Part shown: one piece after another, positions 37,813 through 47,919 of the stretch
How the letters are laid out: the number at the start of each line of letters is the position of its first letter
Numbering within the stretch: position 1 is the first letter of the stretch
Assembly (NCBI GenBank): GCA_943840615.1
Contig: CALSVI010000017.1
Coordinates: 54,451-118,450 of the forward strand
DNA length: 64,000 bases
Reading direction: 5' to 3'
From: an uncultured Luminiphilus sp.
Lineage (GTDB): Bacteria > Pseudomonadota > Gammaproteobacteria > Pseudomonadales > Halieaceae
Program-made: the position numbers and the translations under genes
Notes under the pieces: model-generated
The model's input: only the letters and a program-made list of their open reading frames with translations
Database searches by the model: none
Told to the model about the DNA's origin: nothing

Positions 37813-37904
37813 CCGTTTCAACTAACAGCTCGCTTCACCGAGCCAACCGTGTTTCGCGGACGCATTCGGGTTCGACCCAGGCAACGCACCGCAGGTTGAA
37901 ACGG
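37813..37904. repeat. 92-nt inverted-repeat element between dinG and yqcC
   Basis: CCGTTTCAAC (37813-37822) and GTTGAAACGG (37895-37904) are perfect 10-bp inverted repeats. Between them lie a GCTCG/CGAGC hairpin (37828-37843) and a short GGGT/ACCC hairpin around 37869. The whole could fold as a branched RNA. No target-site duplication is evident, so a mobile origin is not supported. Confidence 0.5.
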
Positions 37905-37908
37905 ATTT

Positions 37909-40017
37909 TTACCGCCCAAGCTCCAGTGTAAACGCCGGCAAGGTCTCGAGTATGGCGCGCCCGTAGCGACGACTAAGTAGTCGCGTATCCAACAGCGTGA
38001 TCCGGCCTTCATCCTGCTCTGTTCGCAGCAGTCGCCCACTCGCCTGCACCAGCTTTTGTGCGGCGTCGGGGACGCTGATCTCCATAAAGGGATCGCGACC
38101 CTGTGCCTCGAGTAATTCCGAGTGAGCCGCCGCGATCGGGTCATCAGGTACTGCAAACGGCAACTTGGCGATCAGCACATGGCCACAATAGGCGCCTGGC
38201 AGATCTATTCCCTCAAAAAAACTGGCCAGACCAAAAATGGCGGATGGATCTCCCCGGTCAATGTGTTCTCTGTGTTTTGTCAGCAGGGCATTTTTACTCA
38301 TGCGATCCTGCACCAGCACATGATGTGCGATCGTAGGTTCAAGTGCCTCAACTACCGATTCCATCTGTCGGCGGGAGGTAAATAGCAGCAGCACGCCCAA
38401 ATCATCGCTGATCAGCGACGGGAGTTTCTCAATCAATTCACGGGTATGTGCCTCGGGGTTGCCCGGATCCGACGTCATCGGCGGCACGCAGAATGTAGCC
38501 TTACCTGGATCAAATGGGCTCGCAACCTGCTTCCATCGCGCATCGGCAGGGACCCCTGACCGCTCACGAAAACGATCGAAAGTTCCCAGCGCGGACAGGG
38601 TCGCCGATGTCAGCACGGCTCCCGCAGCGCGCTGCCATAATGAATCGTGGAGCAATTCGCCCGGCAGTATGGGGCTGGCCTGACATTCGGTGGTTTGCGG
38701 GCTGCCACGATGTCCACACCAGCGCGCCCATCCATCGCCCGACTCACCGTCCCCGGGCGCCTCTGCGAAGGCACGCCATAGCGCCAGTTGCTGCTCAGCG
38801 CGAGCCACCAAGCCCTGCGCATTGGCCAGATCGAGATCCGGATCCGATGCGGGTTCCGAGGATGAGGCCTGCGATGTTGACCCCGATGACAGGCTGTTAT
38901 CCAGTGCCGCCTCCAACCGGACTGCATGGTTATGCAACTGATTCCACTGCATTACTAGCGTGGCCGCCTGCTCGGAGAGATCTGGCGGTATCCGTCCATG
39001 GGGAAAACGATGCTCTCCTCGATCCTCGTCATCATCAGGCAACAGCTGCCAGAGCGCTGCTGCCATATCTTCACTACGCTGCGTCAAATCGCCGAGGACT
39101 GACGCCATCGCCGGCACCAACTTTTCGTCGAGGCCCTGCTTGATCCAAGCAGAGCTGCCTGCCGCCAGCCAACGCTCACTATCTCGCAGACCTTGCAGTG
39201 TGGCCCCCGCATGAAAACGTAAGGCGAAGTGATTCAGGCACTTCGCGGGCAGCTGATGCCCCTCGTCAAAGATATACAAACTGTCCTCGGGTGCCGGCAG
39301 AATCACGCCGCCACCCAAACGCAGATCCGACAGCACCAGATCATGATTGGTCACGATGACATCTGCCTCTTCAAGGCCCTCCCGGGCACGAAAAAAACTG
39401 CACTGGCCGACATGAGGACACCGCCGGCCGGTGCACTGGCTCTGATCCGTTGTAATAAGCCGCCGCACACCCGGCGCTAGCTGCTCCGGCCAGGCATCCA
39501 AATCGCCATCCCAACCGCCGTCCCCTAGTGCCTGAATCATTTCTTCCATAACGGGGCCGGTTACCACGTCCTCCGCCGCAAAAAATTCATCCGGATAAAG
39601 GGGTATTAGCGGGTCGCCTTCTCGCTCGGAGAGCTGACGATCCAGCTTAAGCAAACAGATATAGCGCCCGCGACCCTTGGCCAGAGCAGCGTTAAACGAG
39701 AGACCGCTGTGCCGCATCACATCGGGCAGGTCACGAAACAGCAACTGCTCCTGCAGGGCTATCGTCGCCGAAGCAACCACCAGTTTCTTGCCACGGGCGC
39801 GAGCGACAGGGAGAGCGGCGACAAGATAGGCAATGGTTTTTCCCGTGCCGGTTCCCGCCTCGACTACGGCAATAGGCGTCTCCACCTCCGGATCGGCAAG
39901 GGCATTGGCGACCTCTGCAATCATCTGCCGCTGGCCCCATCTTGGTACCAAGCTTAAAGACTCGGTCAGCTGCTGGTAGGCCGCCCGGATTTCATCCTGC
40001 AGCGCCTCATCAATCAC
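37909..40017 (-). CDS. dinG: ATP-dependent DNA helicase DinG
   Basis: DinG is an XPD-like iron-sulfur superfamily 2 helicase that unwinds R-loops and D-loops. The 702-residue protein has Walker A EAGTGTGKT near residues 53-61. Cluster cysteines lie in RGRYICLLKL and in CTGRRCPHVGQC, and the Walker B box is FDEGHQ. Late motifs include QASGRLLRTEQDEGR. The start is GTG at 40017, overlapping the upstream acyltransferase by 8 bp. Confidence 0.93.
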   Translation of the reverse strand: MIDEALQDEIRAAYQQLTESLSLVPRWGQRQMIAEVANALADPEVETPIAVVEAGTGTGKTIAYLVAALPVARARGKKLVVASATIALQEQLLFRDLPDVMRHSGLSFNAALAKGRGRYICLLKLDRQLSEREGDPLIPLYPDEFFAAEDVVTGPVMEEMIQALGDGGWDGDLDAWPEQLAPGVRRLITTDQSQCTGRRCPHVGQCSFFRAREGLEEADVIVTNHDLVLSDLRLGGGVILPAPEDSLYIFDEGHQLPAKCLNHFALRFHAGATLQGLRDSERWLAAGSSAWIKQGLDEKLVPAMASVLGDLTQRSEDMAAALWQLLPDDDEDRGEHRFPHGRIPPDLSEQAATLVMQWNQLHNHAVRLEAALDNSLSSGSTSQASSSEPASDPDLDLANAQGLVARAEQQLALWRAFAEAPGDGESGDGWARWCGHRGSPQTTECQASPILPGELLHDSLWQRAAGAVLTSATLSALGTFDRFRERSGVPADARWKQVASPFDPGKATFCVPPMTSDPGNPEAHTRELIEKLPSLISDDLGVLLLFTSRRQMESVVEALEPTIAHHVLVQDRMSKNALLTKHREHIDRGDPSAIFGLASFFEGIDLPGAYCGHVLIAKLPFAVPDDPIAAAHSELLEAQGRDPFMEISVPDAAQKLVQASGRLLRTEQDEGRITLLDTRLLSRRYGRAILETLPAFTLELGR

Positions 40018-41179
40018 ATGATGAATCCCGCGACGCGGCCCGCAACTCCAGCTGGCGATCTACCGGATTGGCGTACATGGCTAGCATCCACCGTTGGTGC
40101 TCAGGCGCAATGCTCTCGACCCGAGCGCGAAAAGACTGCTCACTGATCGAGCCCTCGTGGCAAAGCAGGCCCTCGGGTGCCGGCGCGTCATGCAGCCACT
40201 CCCAGGCCCAAACATTGGTCCGGTACAACCGATAGTGAAGCGCCATCTGCCGGTCAATTTCCGCAACCACTTCCTTAACCTGTAATCCCGGCGGCAGCGG
40301 CTCTCCAAAATGAAGATGCACGCAGCCTTTCTCACCCACGATCCCTTGGGCAATCGAGGCCACATCCTCAAATTCCGATTTGACATAACCCTCCCCTACC
40401 GTCAGCTCGGCGGCTTTGAGCGCATCGCAGGGGTCCAGCTCGTAAGCAATGACCAACGGCACGATATCCAGCTCGGACAAGACGGATTCGGGTGACTCAC
40501 CCTTTTCCCGCGATAGTGTGAGCATCTTGATCACCGCCGGCTCAGTGACATCGCGCCCATCCTTGGCCCGCCCCTCTCGATGCGCGATCCAGATCGCCTC
40601 TCGGTTCTGGCTCACCGCATCGCGGATGAATTGCGAAAGGAGCTTGGTCGCCGCCAGTAAAGCCCGCGGGCCACCGACATCTCGCTTTACAACAAAGCTT
40701 TTATTGAGGCGCATCAGGTCGGCAACCCAAGGCTTGGAGAGCAGATTGTCACCAATGGCGACAGCCAGTGTCCGCGAGCCCTGGCGGTGAAACGCATAGT
40801 TGGCGTATGCGGGGTCCATAAAGATATCCCGGTGGTTGCTCAAATAAACGCGGGCAGGCTTCAAATCTAGGCGTTCCATACCACCGACGGAAAACCGAGA
40901 CGTCTTCTTGATCATCCGAGACAGGTTAGGCGCAATCAGATTCTGTAGATCCTCAACGGTCGACAGACGACGTGCCGCCAGCTGCAGCCACAGCCTGCCC
41001 AGTTGCCGCGCCAATCCCGGCCACATAGCACTGAGCCGGGGCAGCCGCCAAAGTGCGATGGTCTGGGCGAGTTCTGCGTCAGCCGCCAGTCTTTTCAGCA
41101 CCTGCGGAACGTCAGGGCTGGAAAACGGCCTGATTTCCGCAAAGGGGTCTTCGAGATCCGACGCTGTGGAATCTGTCAT
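40010..41179 (-). CDS. Glycerol-phosphate-type acyltransferase (PlsC-like domain)
   Basis: This 389-residue protein carries an acyltransferase domain with NHRDIFMDPAYANYAF, in which the catalytic His-Asp pair is spaced HX5D rather than the usual HX4D. IAHREGRAKDG matches the second acyltransferase block. It probably acylates a lysophospholipid or glycerol phosphate at the inner face of the membrane. ATG at 41179 has AGGA upstream; an in-frame start at 41245 is less likely. It is translationally coupled to dinG. Confidence 0.75.
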   Translation of the reverse strand: MTDSTASDLEDPFAEIRPFSSPDVPQVLKRLAADAELAQTIALWRLPRLSAMWPGLARQLGRLWLQLAARRLSTVEDLQNLIAPNLSRMIKKTSRFSVGGMERLDLKPARVYLSNHRDIFMDPAYANYAFHRQGSRTLAVAIGDNLLSKPWVADLMRLNKSFVVKRDVGGPRALLAATKLLSQFIRDAVSQNREAIWIAHREGRAKDGRDVTEPAVIKMLTLSREKGESPESVLSELDIVPLVIAYELDPCDALKAAELTVGEGYVKSEFEDVASIAQGIVGEKGCVHLHFGEPLPPGLQVKEVVAEIDRQMALHYRLYRTNVWAWEWLHDAPAPEGLLCHEGSISEQSFRARVESIAPEHQRWMLAMYANPVDRQLELRAASRDSSCD

Positions 41180-41276
41180 GCTAATCCTGTCATCAGGCGC
41201 TGGCTTATTGTGCCGTTGCTTTGGGGTTTCTGATACCCTGCGCATCGCTCGGCAACCTACCTTTCAGAGACCGCAA

Positions 41277-41501
41277 ATGGAAGCTTCAAGTTCATTTTTA
41301 ACAACCCTCGGTGCCGCCTCGCTGCTGGTCAGCTGGATATTGCTATTGATTACTGCTTGGCGCGAGGAGTACGCCTGGGGAATGTTTGCTTTGTTGCTGC
41401 CTCCAGTGGCCTACGGCTACGCGCTTTTTCGGCTCGATAAGGCCGGATCTGCGCTGGGTTGTGCACTGCTCGGCTGGATTCTGATCTGGTTAGGCTGGTA
41501 A
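41277..41501 (+). CDS. Small hydrophobic membrane protein (74 aa)
   Basis: This ORF encodes two or three hydrophobic segments (LLVSWILLLITAW, FALLLPPVAYGYALF and ALGCALLGWILIWLGW) ending in tryptophan-rich sequence. It lies alone between the divergent acyltransferase and rpsT. A weak CAGAGA ribosome site precedes ATG 41277. No family is recognised. Confidence 0.55.
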   Translation: MEASSSFLTTLGAASLLVSWILLLITAWREEYAWGMFALLLPPVAYGYALFRLDKAGSALGCALLGWILIWLGW

Positions 41502-41546
41502 AGGGGTAAAACGCCCTATAACAGGGTGTCTGGCCCCGCAGCACAG

Positions 41547-41609
41547 TTGACATTAACCCCCGTATCCCAGATGATTCGCGCCCTTTTTTGATCCCTTTGG
41601 AGCACAGCG
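41547..41609 (+). promoter_or_regulatory. rpsT promoter and leader
   Basis: A perfect -35 TTGACA lies at 41547-41552, with a weak GATGAT -10 about 17 bp downstream. A GGAG ribosome site precedes the TTG start of rpsT. Confidence 0.5.
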
Positions 41610-41879
41610 TTGGCTAATTCACCCCAAGCACGAAAGCGCGCCCGACAGAATGACAAGCGTCGGGTCCATAACGCGAGTCTGCGGTCACTGGTTCGCACCA
41701 AAATTAAGCAAGTCATTGCCGCTGCGGATAGCGGTAGTGCGGATGACGCTCGCGCGGCCTACGACTCAGCCGTCCCAGTCATTGATAAAATGGCAAATCG
41801 CGGCATCATTAAGAAAAACAAGGCCGCTCGTCATAAAAGCCGCCTCAACGCCCGCGTCAAGGCTCTGGCTAGCTCATAA
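41610..41879 (+). CDS. rpsT: 30S ribosomal protein S20
   Basis: S20 binds 16S rRNA early in small-subunit assembly. The 89-residue, Lys/Arg-rich protein starts ANSPQARKRARQNDKRR after the initiator and contains AARHKSRLNARVKAL at the end. The start codon is TTG at 41610, preceded by TTTGGAG. The E. coli gene also uses UUG, which is important for its autoregulation. Confidence 0.96.
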   Translation: MANSPQARKRARQNDKRRVHNASLRSLVRTKIKQVIAAADSGSADDARAAYDSAVPVIDKMANRGIIKKNKAARHKSRLNARVKALASS

Positions 41880-41895
41880 AGCGCCCCGGGGGCTG

Positions 41896-42177
41896 TCAGG
41901 TATCTCCAAGATACTGCAGTAACCCTGCTTCGATCTCTTTGGTGATGGCCCTTTTCAGGGGCCTCATCATGATCCCCAAACGCACCTCACCCTCTAATCG
42001 GCTGTCATCGAGGGAGACCGTGCCAGAAAATCCCGCGCCGGCAAACCGCAACACGCGCGCTGAGCGTTCCACTTTGGCGCCCAGCGCGGTACCGAGCTGG
42101 GCAGACAGGCGCTCAAGCGCCACCTCCTGCGAGTGCTCATCCAGGCGATGCTTGCGCGATAAGCGAATAACAGACAT
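41896..42177 (-). CDS. Polyhydroxyalkanoic acid system family protein
   Basis: This 93-residue protein starts MSVIRLSRKHRLDEHSQEVA and ends in a membrane-association-like helix, matching the small PHA granule-region family (PHA_gran_rgn). Its function is not established. With the phasin at 49410 and the PhaD-like regulator it suggests PHA storage in this organism. It is convergent with rpsT and divergent from hslO. Confidence 0.78.
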   Translation of the reverse strand: MSVIRLSRKHRLDEHSQEVALERLSAQLGTALGAKVERSARVLRFAGAGFSGTVSLDDSRLEGEVRLGIMMRPLKRAITKEIEAGLLQYLGDT

Positions 42178-42249
42178 TCAATAACCCGATTGGGGTCCGG
42201 TGACATTCCCGTTATCCTACACCCTCGTTTTGATAAGTATCACCATGAG

Positions 42250-43113
42250 ATGAATGCACACGCTGACAGCAGTCAACGGTTTCTGTTTGACGGAGCCGAT
42301 GTGCGGGGTGAGTCAGTGCGCATTGGTGATGCGCTGGCTGAAATGCTGGCAAACCAAGCGTACAGCCCAACCTTAAAATGCCTTCTGGGCGAGTTTGCCG
42401 CAGCCGCAGTACTAATCAGTAATAATCTCAAGTATGACGGGCGGATTATCCTGCAGGCGCGCAGCGATCAGGCCGTCTCTCTGGTGATGGTTGAATGTTC
42501 CAGTGAGCGTCATATTCGCGGGATTGCCCAAGGCGATATTAGTGCCGAAGCCGAGGACCCCATGTCGTTGTTATCAGGCGGGCAACTGGTACTCACGGTC
42601 GAGCGCGACGCCGGGCAACGTTATCAGGGCATCATCGCCCTGGAACAAGGCTCGCTGGCGCAGTCTTTAGAAGTCTATTTTTCCCAGAGCGAGCAATTGG
42701 GCACGCGGTTTTGGCTGGCCTCAGATGGCAGGCAAAGCGGCGGGCTGATGCTGCAGCAACTGCCGGCCCAGATCACAGACGGAGCGGTGCGTGGCGAGCA
42801 GTGGTCTACCCTGTGTCTGCTGACAGGGACAGTGCGCACGCGAGAGTTGTTGGGTCTACCTTCAGAGGACTTGTTATTCAAGCTCTATCAGGAGGAAACC
42901 GTAACGGTATACCCACCGGCCCCCATTTTGTTTAAATGTCGGTGTAGTCGCGAGCGAAGCGCTGCCGCCATTGCCCTGTTGCCAGAACCTGAGCGCGAGG
43001 AGATCCTCACCGAGGAAGGAGACATTGCGATGACTTGTGAGTTATGCGGTAAGACCTACCGATTTGATCGAGAGGGGTTGGCGACAGAAAGTACAGGCAA
43101 TACGCTGCATTAA
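42250..43113 (+). CDS. hslO: Redox-regulated holdase chaperone Hsp33
   Basis: Hsp33 is activated by oxidation and unfolding of its zinc domain and protects proteins during oxidative stress. The 287-residue protein has the C-terminal zinc-binding cysteines in FKCRCSRER and [12 protein letters not shown] (CxC then CxxC). I selected ATG 42250; the upstream in-frame extension from 42190 has no family similarity. It lies 77 bp upstream of pckA. Confidence 0.92.
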   Translation: MNAHADSSQRFLFDGADVRGESVRIGDALAEMLANQAYSPTLKCLLGEFAAAAVLISNNLKYDGRIILQARSDQAVSLVMVECSSERHIRGIAQGDISAEAEDPMSLLSGGQLVLTVERDAGQRYQGIIALEQGSLAQSLEVYFSQSEQLGTRFWLASDGRQSGGLMLQQLPAQITDGAVRGEQWSTLCLLTGTVRTRELLGLPSEDLLFKLYQEETVTVYPPAPILFKCRCSRERSAAAIALLPEPEREEILTEEGDIAMTCELCGKTYRFDREGLATESTGNTLH

Positions 43114-43190
43114 AGACGACGACGAAGACGCAACGAATTTCAACACAACACATAAAAGCAAAACCTACAGTACTCACCACGGAAACCAAC

Positions 43191-44753
43191 ATGAGCGAAG
43201 CAGCACTTTCCACCCCCGACAGTCACACCGGTTTATCTCCCACTGACCTCATCGATATGGCTTTGGCACGCGGCGAGGGTGTGCTGTCCGACACCGGCGC
43301 CCTGCGCATTGAAACGGGCGCTCGCACCGGTCGATCTCCGGCAGATCGGTTTGTGGTCAGAGAACCATCAAGCGAAGACGCGATAGATTGGGGCGGCGTT
43401 AATCGGCCGTTTGATGCGGATCGTTTCGACGCGCTCTGGGAAAGGGTGAAGTCCCATGCCAGTCAATCAGAAAGCTGGGTGCAGTATTTGCATGTGGGCG
43501 AACACAGCGATCACTACCTCCCGGTCAAAGTCATCACGGCAACTGCGTGGCAGTCGCTATTCGGTCGCAATATGTTTATCCGACCAGAAACCTATAACCC
43601 CGCCAACAAGCCGGAGTGGAAAATCCTCAACGTAGCCGATTTCGTGTGTGACCCCGAGCGAGATGGAACACATTCGGATGCAACCGTCATCATCAATTTC
43701 GGGCAGAGAAAAGTCCTGATTGCCGGTATGCGTTATGCAGGCGAAATGAAAAAAGCCATGTTTTCGGTGCAAAACTTTTTGCTGCCCGAAAAAGACGTCA
43801 TGCCCATGCACTGCTCAGCCAATATCGGCGAGGACAGCGCTACAACGCTATTCTTTGGGCTATCGGGTACCGGCAAGACCACCCTATCGGCAGATCCTGA
43901 GCGTTATCTCATTGGCGACGATGAACACGGCTGGTCCAAAGGTTCCGTCTTCAATATAGAAGGGGGCTGCTACGCGAAAACCATCGATCTCAGCCGCAAG
44001 AATGAGCCCGTCATCTGGGATGCGATTCGCAGTGGCGCCATCATCGAAAATGTCGTGCTCGACGATCAGGGGAATGCAGATTATAGCGATACCCGACTGA
44101 CCGAAAATGGACGCTGTTGCTACCCGCTTGAGCATGTCGAGAAGCGTTCTGCCAGCAATTCAGGTGGTGAACCCAAGTGCGTCATCTTTCTGACCTGCGA
44201 TGTATTTGGCGTTCTGCCGCCGATCTCTATTTTGTCAAAGGAAGCCGCGGCTTTTCATTTTCTTTCGGGTTATACCGCGCGAGTTGGCTCGACCGAGGTC
44301 GGTGCGGCTGCCGGCATTAATCCGACCTTTTCGACCTGCTTTGGCGCACCTTTCATGCCCCGCCCTGCCGGTGATTATGCCGAGCTTCTGATTAAGCGCA
44401 TTGAGGACTTTGATAGCCAGGTATATTTAATCAATACCGGCTGGACTGGCGGATCCGGTGCGCCGGGCGGGACGGGCTCACGTTTCCCGATTCCAGTCAC
44501 GCGCGCTGTCGTGAAGGCCGCCCAGGATGGGGTGCTGATCGGCGCTGAAACGCGGCACATTGAAAGCCTTAATCTCGACTACCCTGTCAACATTCCGGGT
44601 GTCGACGATCAATATACCGATCCTAAAGCGGGTTGGGGTGATGACAGTGCGTATGAGGCGCAGGCTGGACAGCTTGCCGCACTCTTCCTAGAAAACATTC
44701 GTAATTTCGACATCAGCGACGCAATCATCGCCGCTGGGCCCCGCTCAGCCTGA
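43191..44753 (+). CDS. pckA: Phosphoenolpyruvate carboxykinase (ATP)
   Basis: PckA converts oxaloacetate to PEP with ATP and is the gateway to gluconeogenesis. The 520-residue protein has the P-loop [11 protein letters not shown], the metal-binding DDEHGW, the substrate region [12 protein letters not shown] and [16 protein letters not shown] sequence (here [13 protein letters not shown]). It fits growth on acids and CoA-ester-derived carbon. Its ATG follows a CGGAAACC leader. Confidence 0.95.
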   Translation: MSEAALSTPDSHTGLSPTDLIDMALARGEGVLSDTGALRIETGARTGRSPADRFVVREPSSEDAIDWGGVNRPFDADRFDALWERVKSHASQSESWVQYLHVGEHSDHYLPVKVITATAWQSLFGRNMFIRPETYNPANKPEWKILNVADFVCDPERDGTHSDATVIINFGQRKVLIAGMRYAGEMKKAMFSVQNFLLPEKDVMPMHCSANIGEDSATTLFFGLSGTGKTTLSADPERYLIGDDEHGWSKGSVFNIEGGCYAKTIDLSRKNEPVIWDAIRSGAIIENVVLDDQGNADYSDTRLTENGRCCYPLEHVEKRSASNSGGEPKCVIFLTCDVFGVLPPISILSKEAAAFHFLSGYTARVGSTEVGAAAGINPTFSTCFGAPFMPRPAGDYAELLIKRIEDFDSQVYLINTGWTGGSGAPGGTGSRFPIPVTRAVVKAAQDGVLIGAETRHIESLNLDYPVNIPGVDDQYTDPKAGWGDDSAYEAQAGQLAALFLENIRNFDISDAIIAAGPRSA

Positions 44754-44785
44754 TGGGAAAAAATGGATGAAGCCTGACGCCGTCT

Positions 44786-47700
44786 TTAGGGCGTTGTAGG
44801 GAACTCTGCGGGCGTGGCTTTGCCGCCCAGCCATTTTATCCGCAATGCTCGTGCGTCCTCTGCAATCAGGTATAGAGCAGGCACGAGTACTAGCGTCACA
44901 CCGGTAGCGAACAACACGCCAAATGACAGCGACGTGACCATCGGAATCAGAAACTGAGCCTGAACACTGGTCTCTGACATGATGGGCAAAAGCCCCACGA
45001 AAGTGGTCACCGAAGTCAGAATAATCGGTCGAAATCGATCTTCACCGGCCTGAAGTAACGCACTGACCAGCTCCTGCCCCTCATCGCGCAGCCGATTGAT
45101 TCGGTCAATTAAAACGAGGTTGTCGTTAACGACAACGCCTGCACAAGCGGTCACGCCCATGATGGAAAACATGCTGACCTGCCAGCCAAGAATCATATGG
45201 CCAAAAATCGCCCCCATCAGACCAAAAGGCACCGCTGTCAGAATCAGCAAAGGCTGCCAATAAGACCGGAAAGCCACCGCCATCAGTGCATAAATGACCA
45301 TCATGGCTAACCCCATCAGTCGCACGGTAGCCTCTCGGAACTCGATCTCTTCCTGCAATTCTCCGTCCAGATTCACAAATAAATCGGGGTATTGCTGCTG
45401 CCACTTGGGCAGGTAGTCACGGAAGATTGATTGCACGATAGCCCGCGGGGGTGGCCCATTAGCCTGCACATCGGCCTCCACTTCAAGCGTTCGTAAACGA
45501 TCCAACCTCTCCAGCTTCTGATAGCCGGCTTCAACTCGGTAGGTTGCTACGGCCTCAAAGGGCACCTCGCCACCACCGGGGGTGCGGATATACATGTCAT
45601 TCAGATTGGCAATCGCCAATCGCTCTGCTTCGGGATAGCGCACCATCACCTTGACATCCTCGCGCCCACGCGGGATGCGCTGTGCCTCGGCGCCATAGAA
45701 GGCCTGCCTGACCTGGCGCGCGACATCTGCCAAACCAATGCCCAGCGTCTCGGCCGCCGGCTTGAGCTCTAGGACTAACTCGTCGCGAGGGCTGTCAAAG
45801 CTGTCTGAAACATCGAAAACCCCCGGGTAAGACAGCAGCGCCTCTCGGACGTCCCCCGCCACGGCTTCGAGGTCTTCCACCTGACGTGAAGCCAGTACCA
45901 ATCTAATCGGTTTACCGGGGTCTCGAATGGTGTAATCCATGCGGACCTCTTTGGCCTCGCTGAGCGCACCGGAATTCGACCGCAGTTGCAGCGCAAAGGC
46001 CTCGGTATCGACGCCTTCGGTGACAGTCGCCACCATCACCTCGACGTCATTATCGTTGGCACGGCCCAAAATACTGCCGATAGCAGGACCGTCCTGAAAT
46101 TCAGGCCGCTCATTCCACTCCGCCTTTAACGCCTCCGCGGCATTTACAACGCGCTGCATCACGAGTTCGGACTGAGCAAATGAGCCGCCCTCGGGCATGA
46201 CGATCCTAGCCTCTACAAAATCGGAGTTAATACGCGGGAAAAAAGCCGACCGGAGCCACCCGCCGCCGTATAGCGCGAGACTCAAACTGAGCATCACCAG
46301 AAAAAATCCCGCTACGAACAAATGGTGCTTTAACGCCCACTGCAGAAACGGGCGATAACGTATTCTCGCAAAGGTCACCAGCCATTCAGCACAGCCATGC
46401 CGCCAGGCCTCTAACCGCTTCAACAGCGGTGTCGTAGCGGGCTTCTCTGGGCCCAGTCGCGACAGGTGTGCGGGCAGGATCCAAAGACATTCCACCAATG
46501 AAAAGGTCAAAACCAGCAACACGACGACGGGGATACCCTTGGCGGCGTGCGCCCACTCACCCGGCATGAACATCATGGGCGCGAAAAAAACCATGGTGCT
46601 GATCACCGCGAAGAGAACCGGTTTGAATACTTCTCGGACACCCCAAAGGGCCGCCTCATCTCCGGGGACCCCTTTCGACTGGGCTGTATGGATGGATTCC
46701 CCAACGATAATCGCGTCATCCACCACAATGCCCAGCACCAGCAAAAAGGCAAACAGTGAAATCATATTCAGCCCCACGCCGGTGTAAGGCAGGAGGAAAG
46801 AAAGCGCCCGAGGAACGCGACCGCAATCCCGACGGACACCCATATTGCGACCGCCGGTCGCAGAAAGAGCACCAGAACCAGAAACACCAATAGCAATCCG
46901 CCAAACCCATTTTTGAGCAGCGTTTCAACACGACCCTTGAAGGGCACGGCAGCATCACGCCAAAAAGACAGCGTTGCGCCCTCTGGTAAATTGGGCTTCT
47001 GCTCGACCACCCAGTCGTTGATCACTCGGGACGACTGCACGACATCCGGGTTGGTCGTGACGAAGGCGTAAAGGCCATGGCCGGGCATCCCGTCAAAACG
47101 ACTGACCGTATCGACATCTTCGAAGCCATCCTCAATGGTCGCCACCTCACCGAGATAAATCTGGGTGCCGTCGCGTGCCGTTAATAAAACGATTCGCTCA
47201 AAGTCTTCGCGGTAGTAGGCCTGGCCACGCGTTTGAACGCGAATATCTCCATCGCTCCCTTTAATAGCGCCGGCGGGCAAATTAAGGGAGGCTGACTGGA
47301 TCGCGCGCACTACATCGTCAAACGAAAGGCTGTGACGTCGTAGATCCAGCTCGGAAACATTCACGGATACTTCATAGCGTCGTGGTGACACCAAGTCGAC
47401 CACTGAGATCCAAGGCTGGCGAGCCAGGTCATCGCGCAAGGTTTCACCAATTTCCTTGAGCTCCCACTCATCGAGCTCGCCCGCCAATTGCACAATGCCC
47501 AGCAAATGGCGATAAATAAGCTCTGTCACGACCGGCCGCTCGGCATCTGTCGGGAAAGTAGTAATGGCATCGATCCGTGTCTTGATCTCGGCTGTGAGTC
47601 GCTGAGTGGGGTAGCCGGTCAACGCCTCGACGATAACCTGTCCCATGCCCTCTGAAGCGGTCGAGCGCACCTCCTTAATGCCGTCGAGGTCGTGGATCGC

Positions 47701-47919
47701 CTCCTCGATGCGCACACAGATTTGCTCCTCTACCTCACTGGGGCTGGCGCCGGGGAATGGCATCGAAATGCTGACGCGGTCGACGACCGGTGTAGGGAAA
47801 AATTGCTTGTTGAGGCCTGGAATACTGTAAAGACCGCCAATCACCAGCACCACCATCAACAGATTGGCGGCGATCGGGTTGGAAATAAACCAGCCCAGCA
47901 GACCGGGCTTGTCAGCCAC
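44786..47919 (-). pseudogene. RND efflux transporter permease, interrupted by one frameshift
   Basis: This is an AcrB/MexB-superfamily inner-membrane proton antiporter of about 1044 residues, split into two frames. The N-terminal part runs from GTG 47919, overlapping the adaptor stop by 8 bp, to about 46810. The C-terminal part continues to 44786. The joint lies at the CCC at 46807-46809 of the plus strand (GGG in sense). Adding one G restores AVAFLGALSFLLPYTGVG across the break, and total length 3134+1 becomes divisible by three. The C-terminal part carries the transmembrane VVDDAIIVGE motif. It may be a true mutation or a sequence error. Confidence 0.88.

Noticed and set aside
37869..37880. 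A GGGTTCGACCC-like sequence resembling a tRNA T-arm
   Set aside because: The loop is too short for a T-arm, there is no 7-bp acceptor stem at the right distance and no anticodon arm; it fits better as a small hairpin inside the inverted-repeat element.
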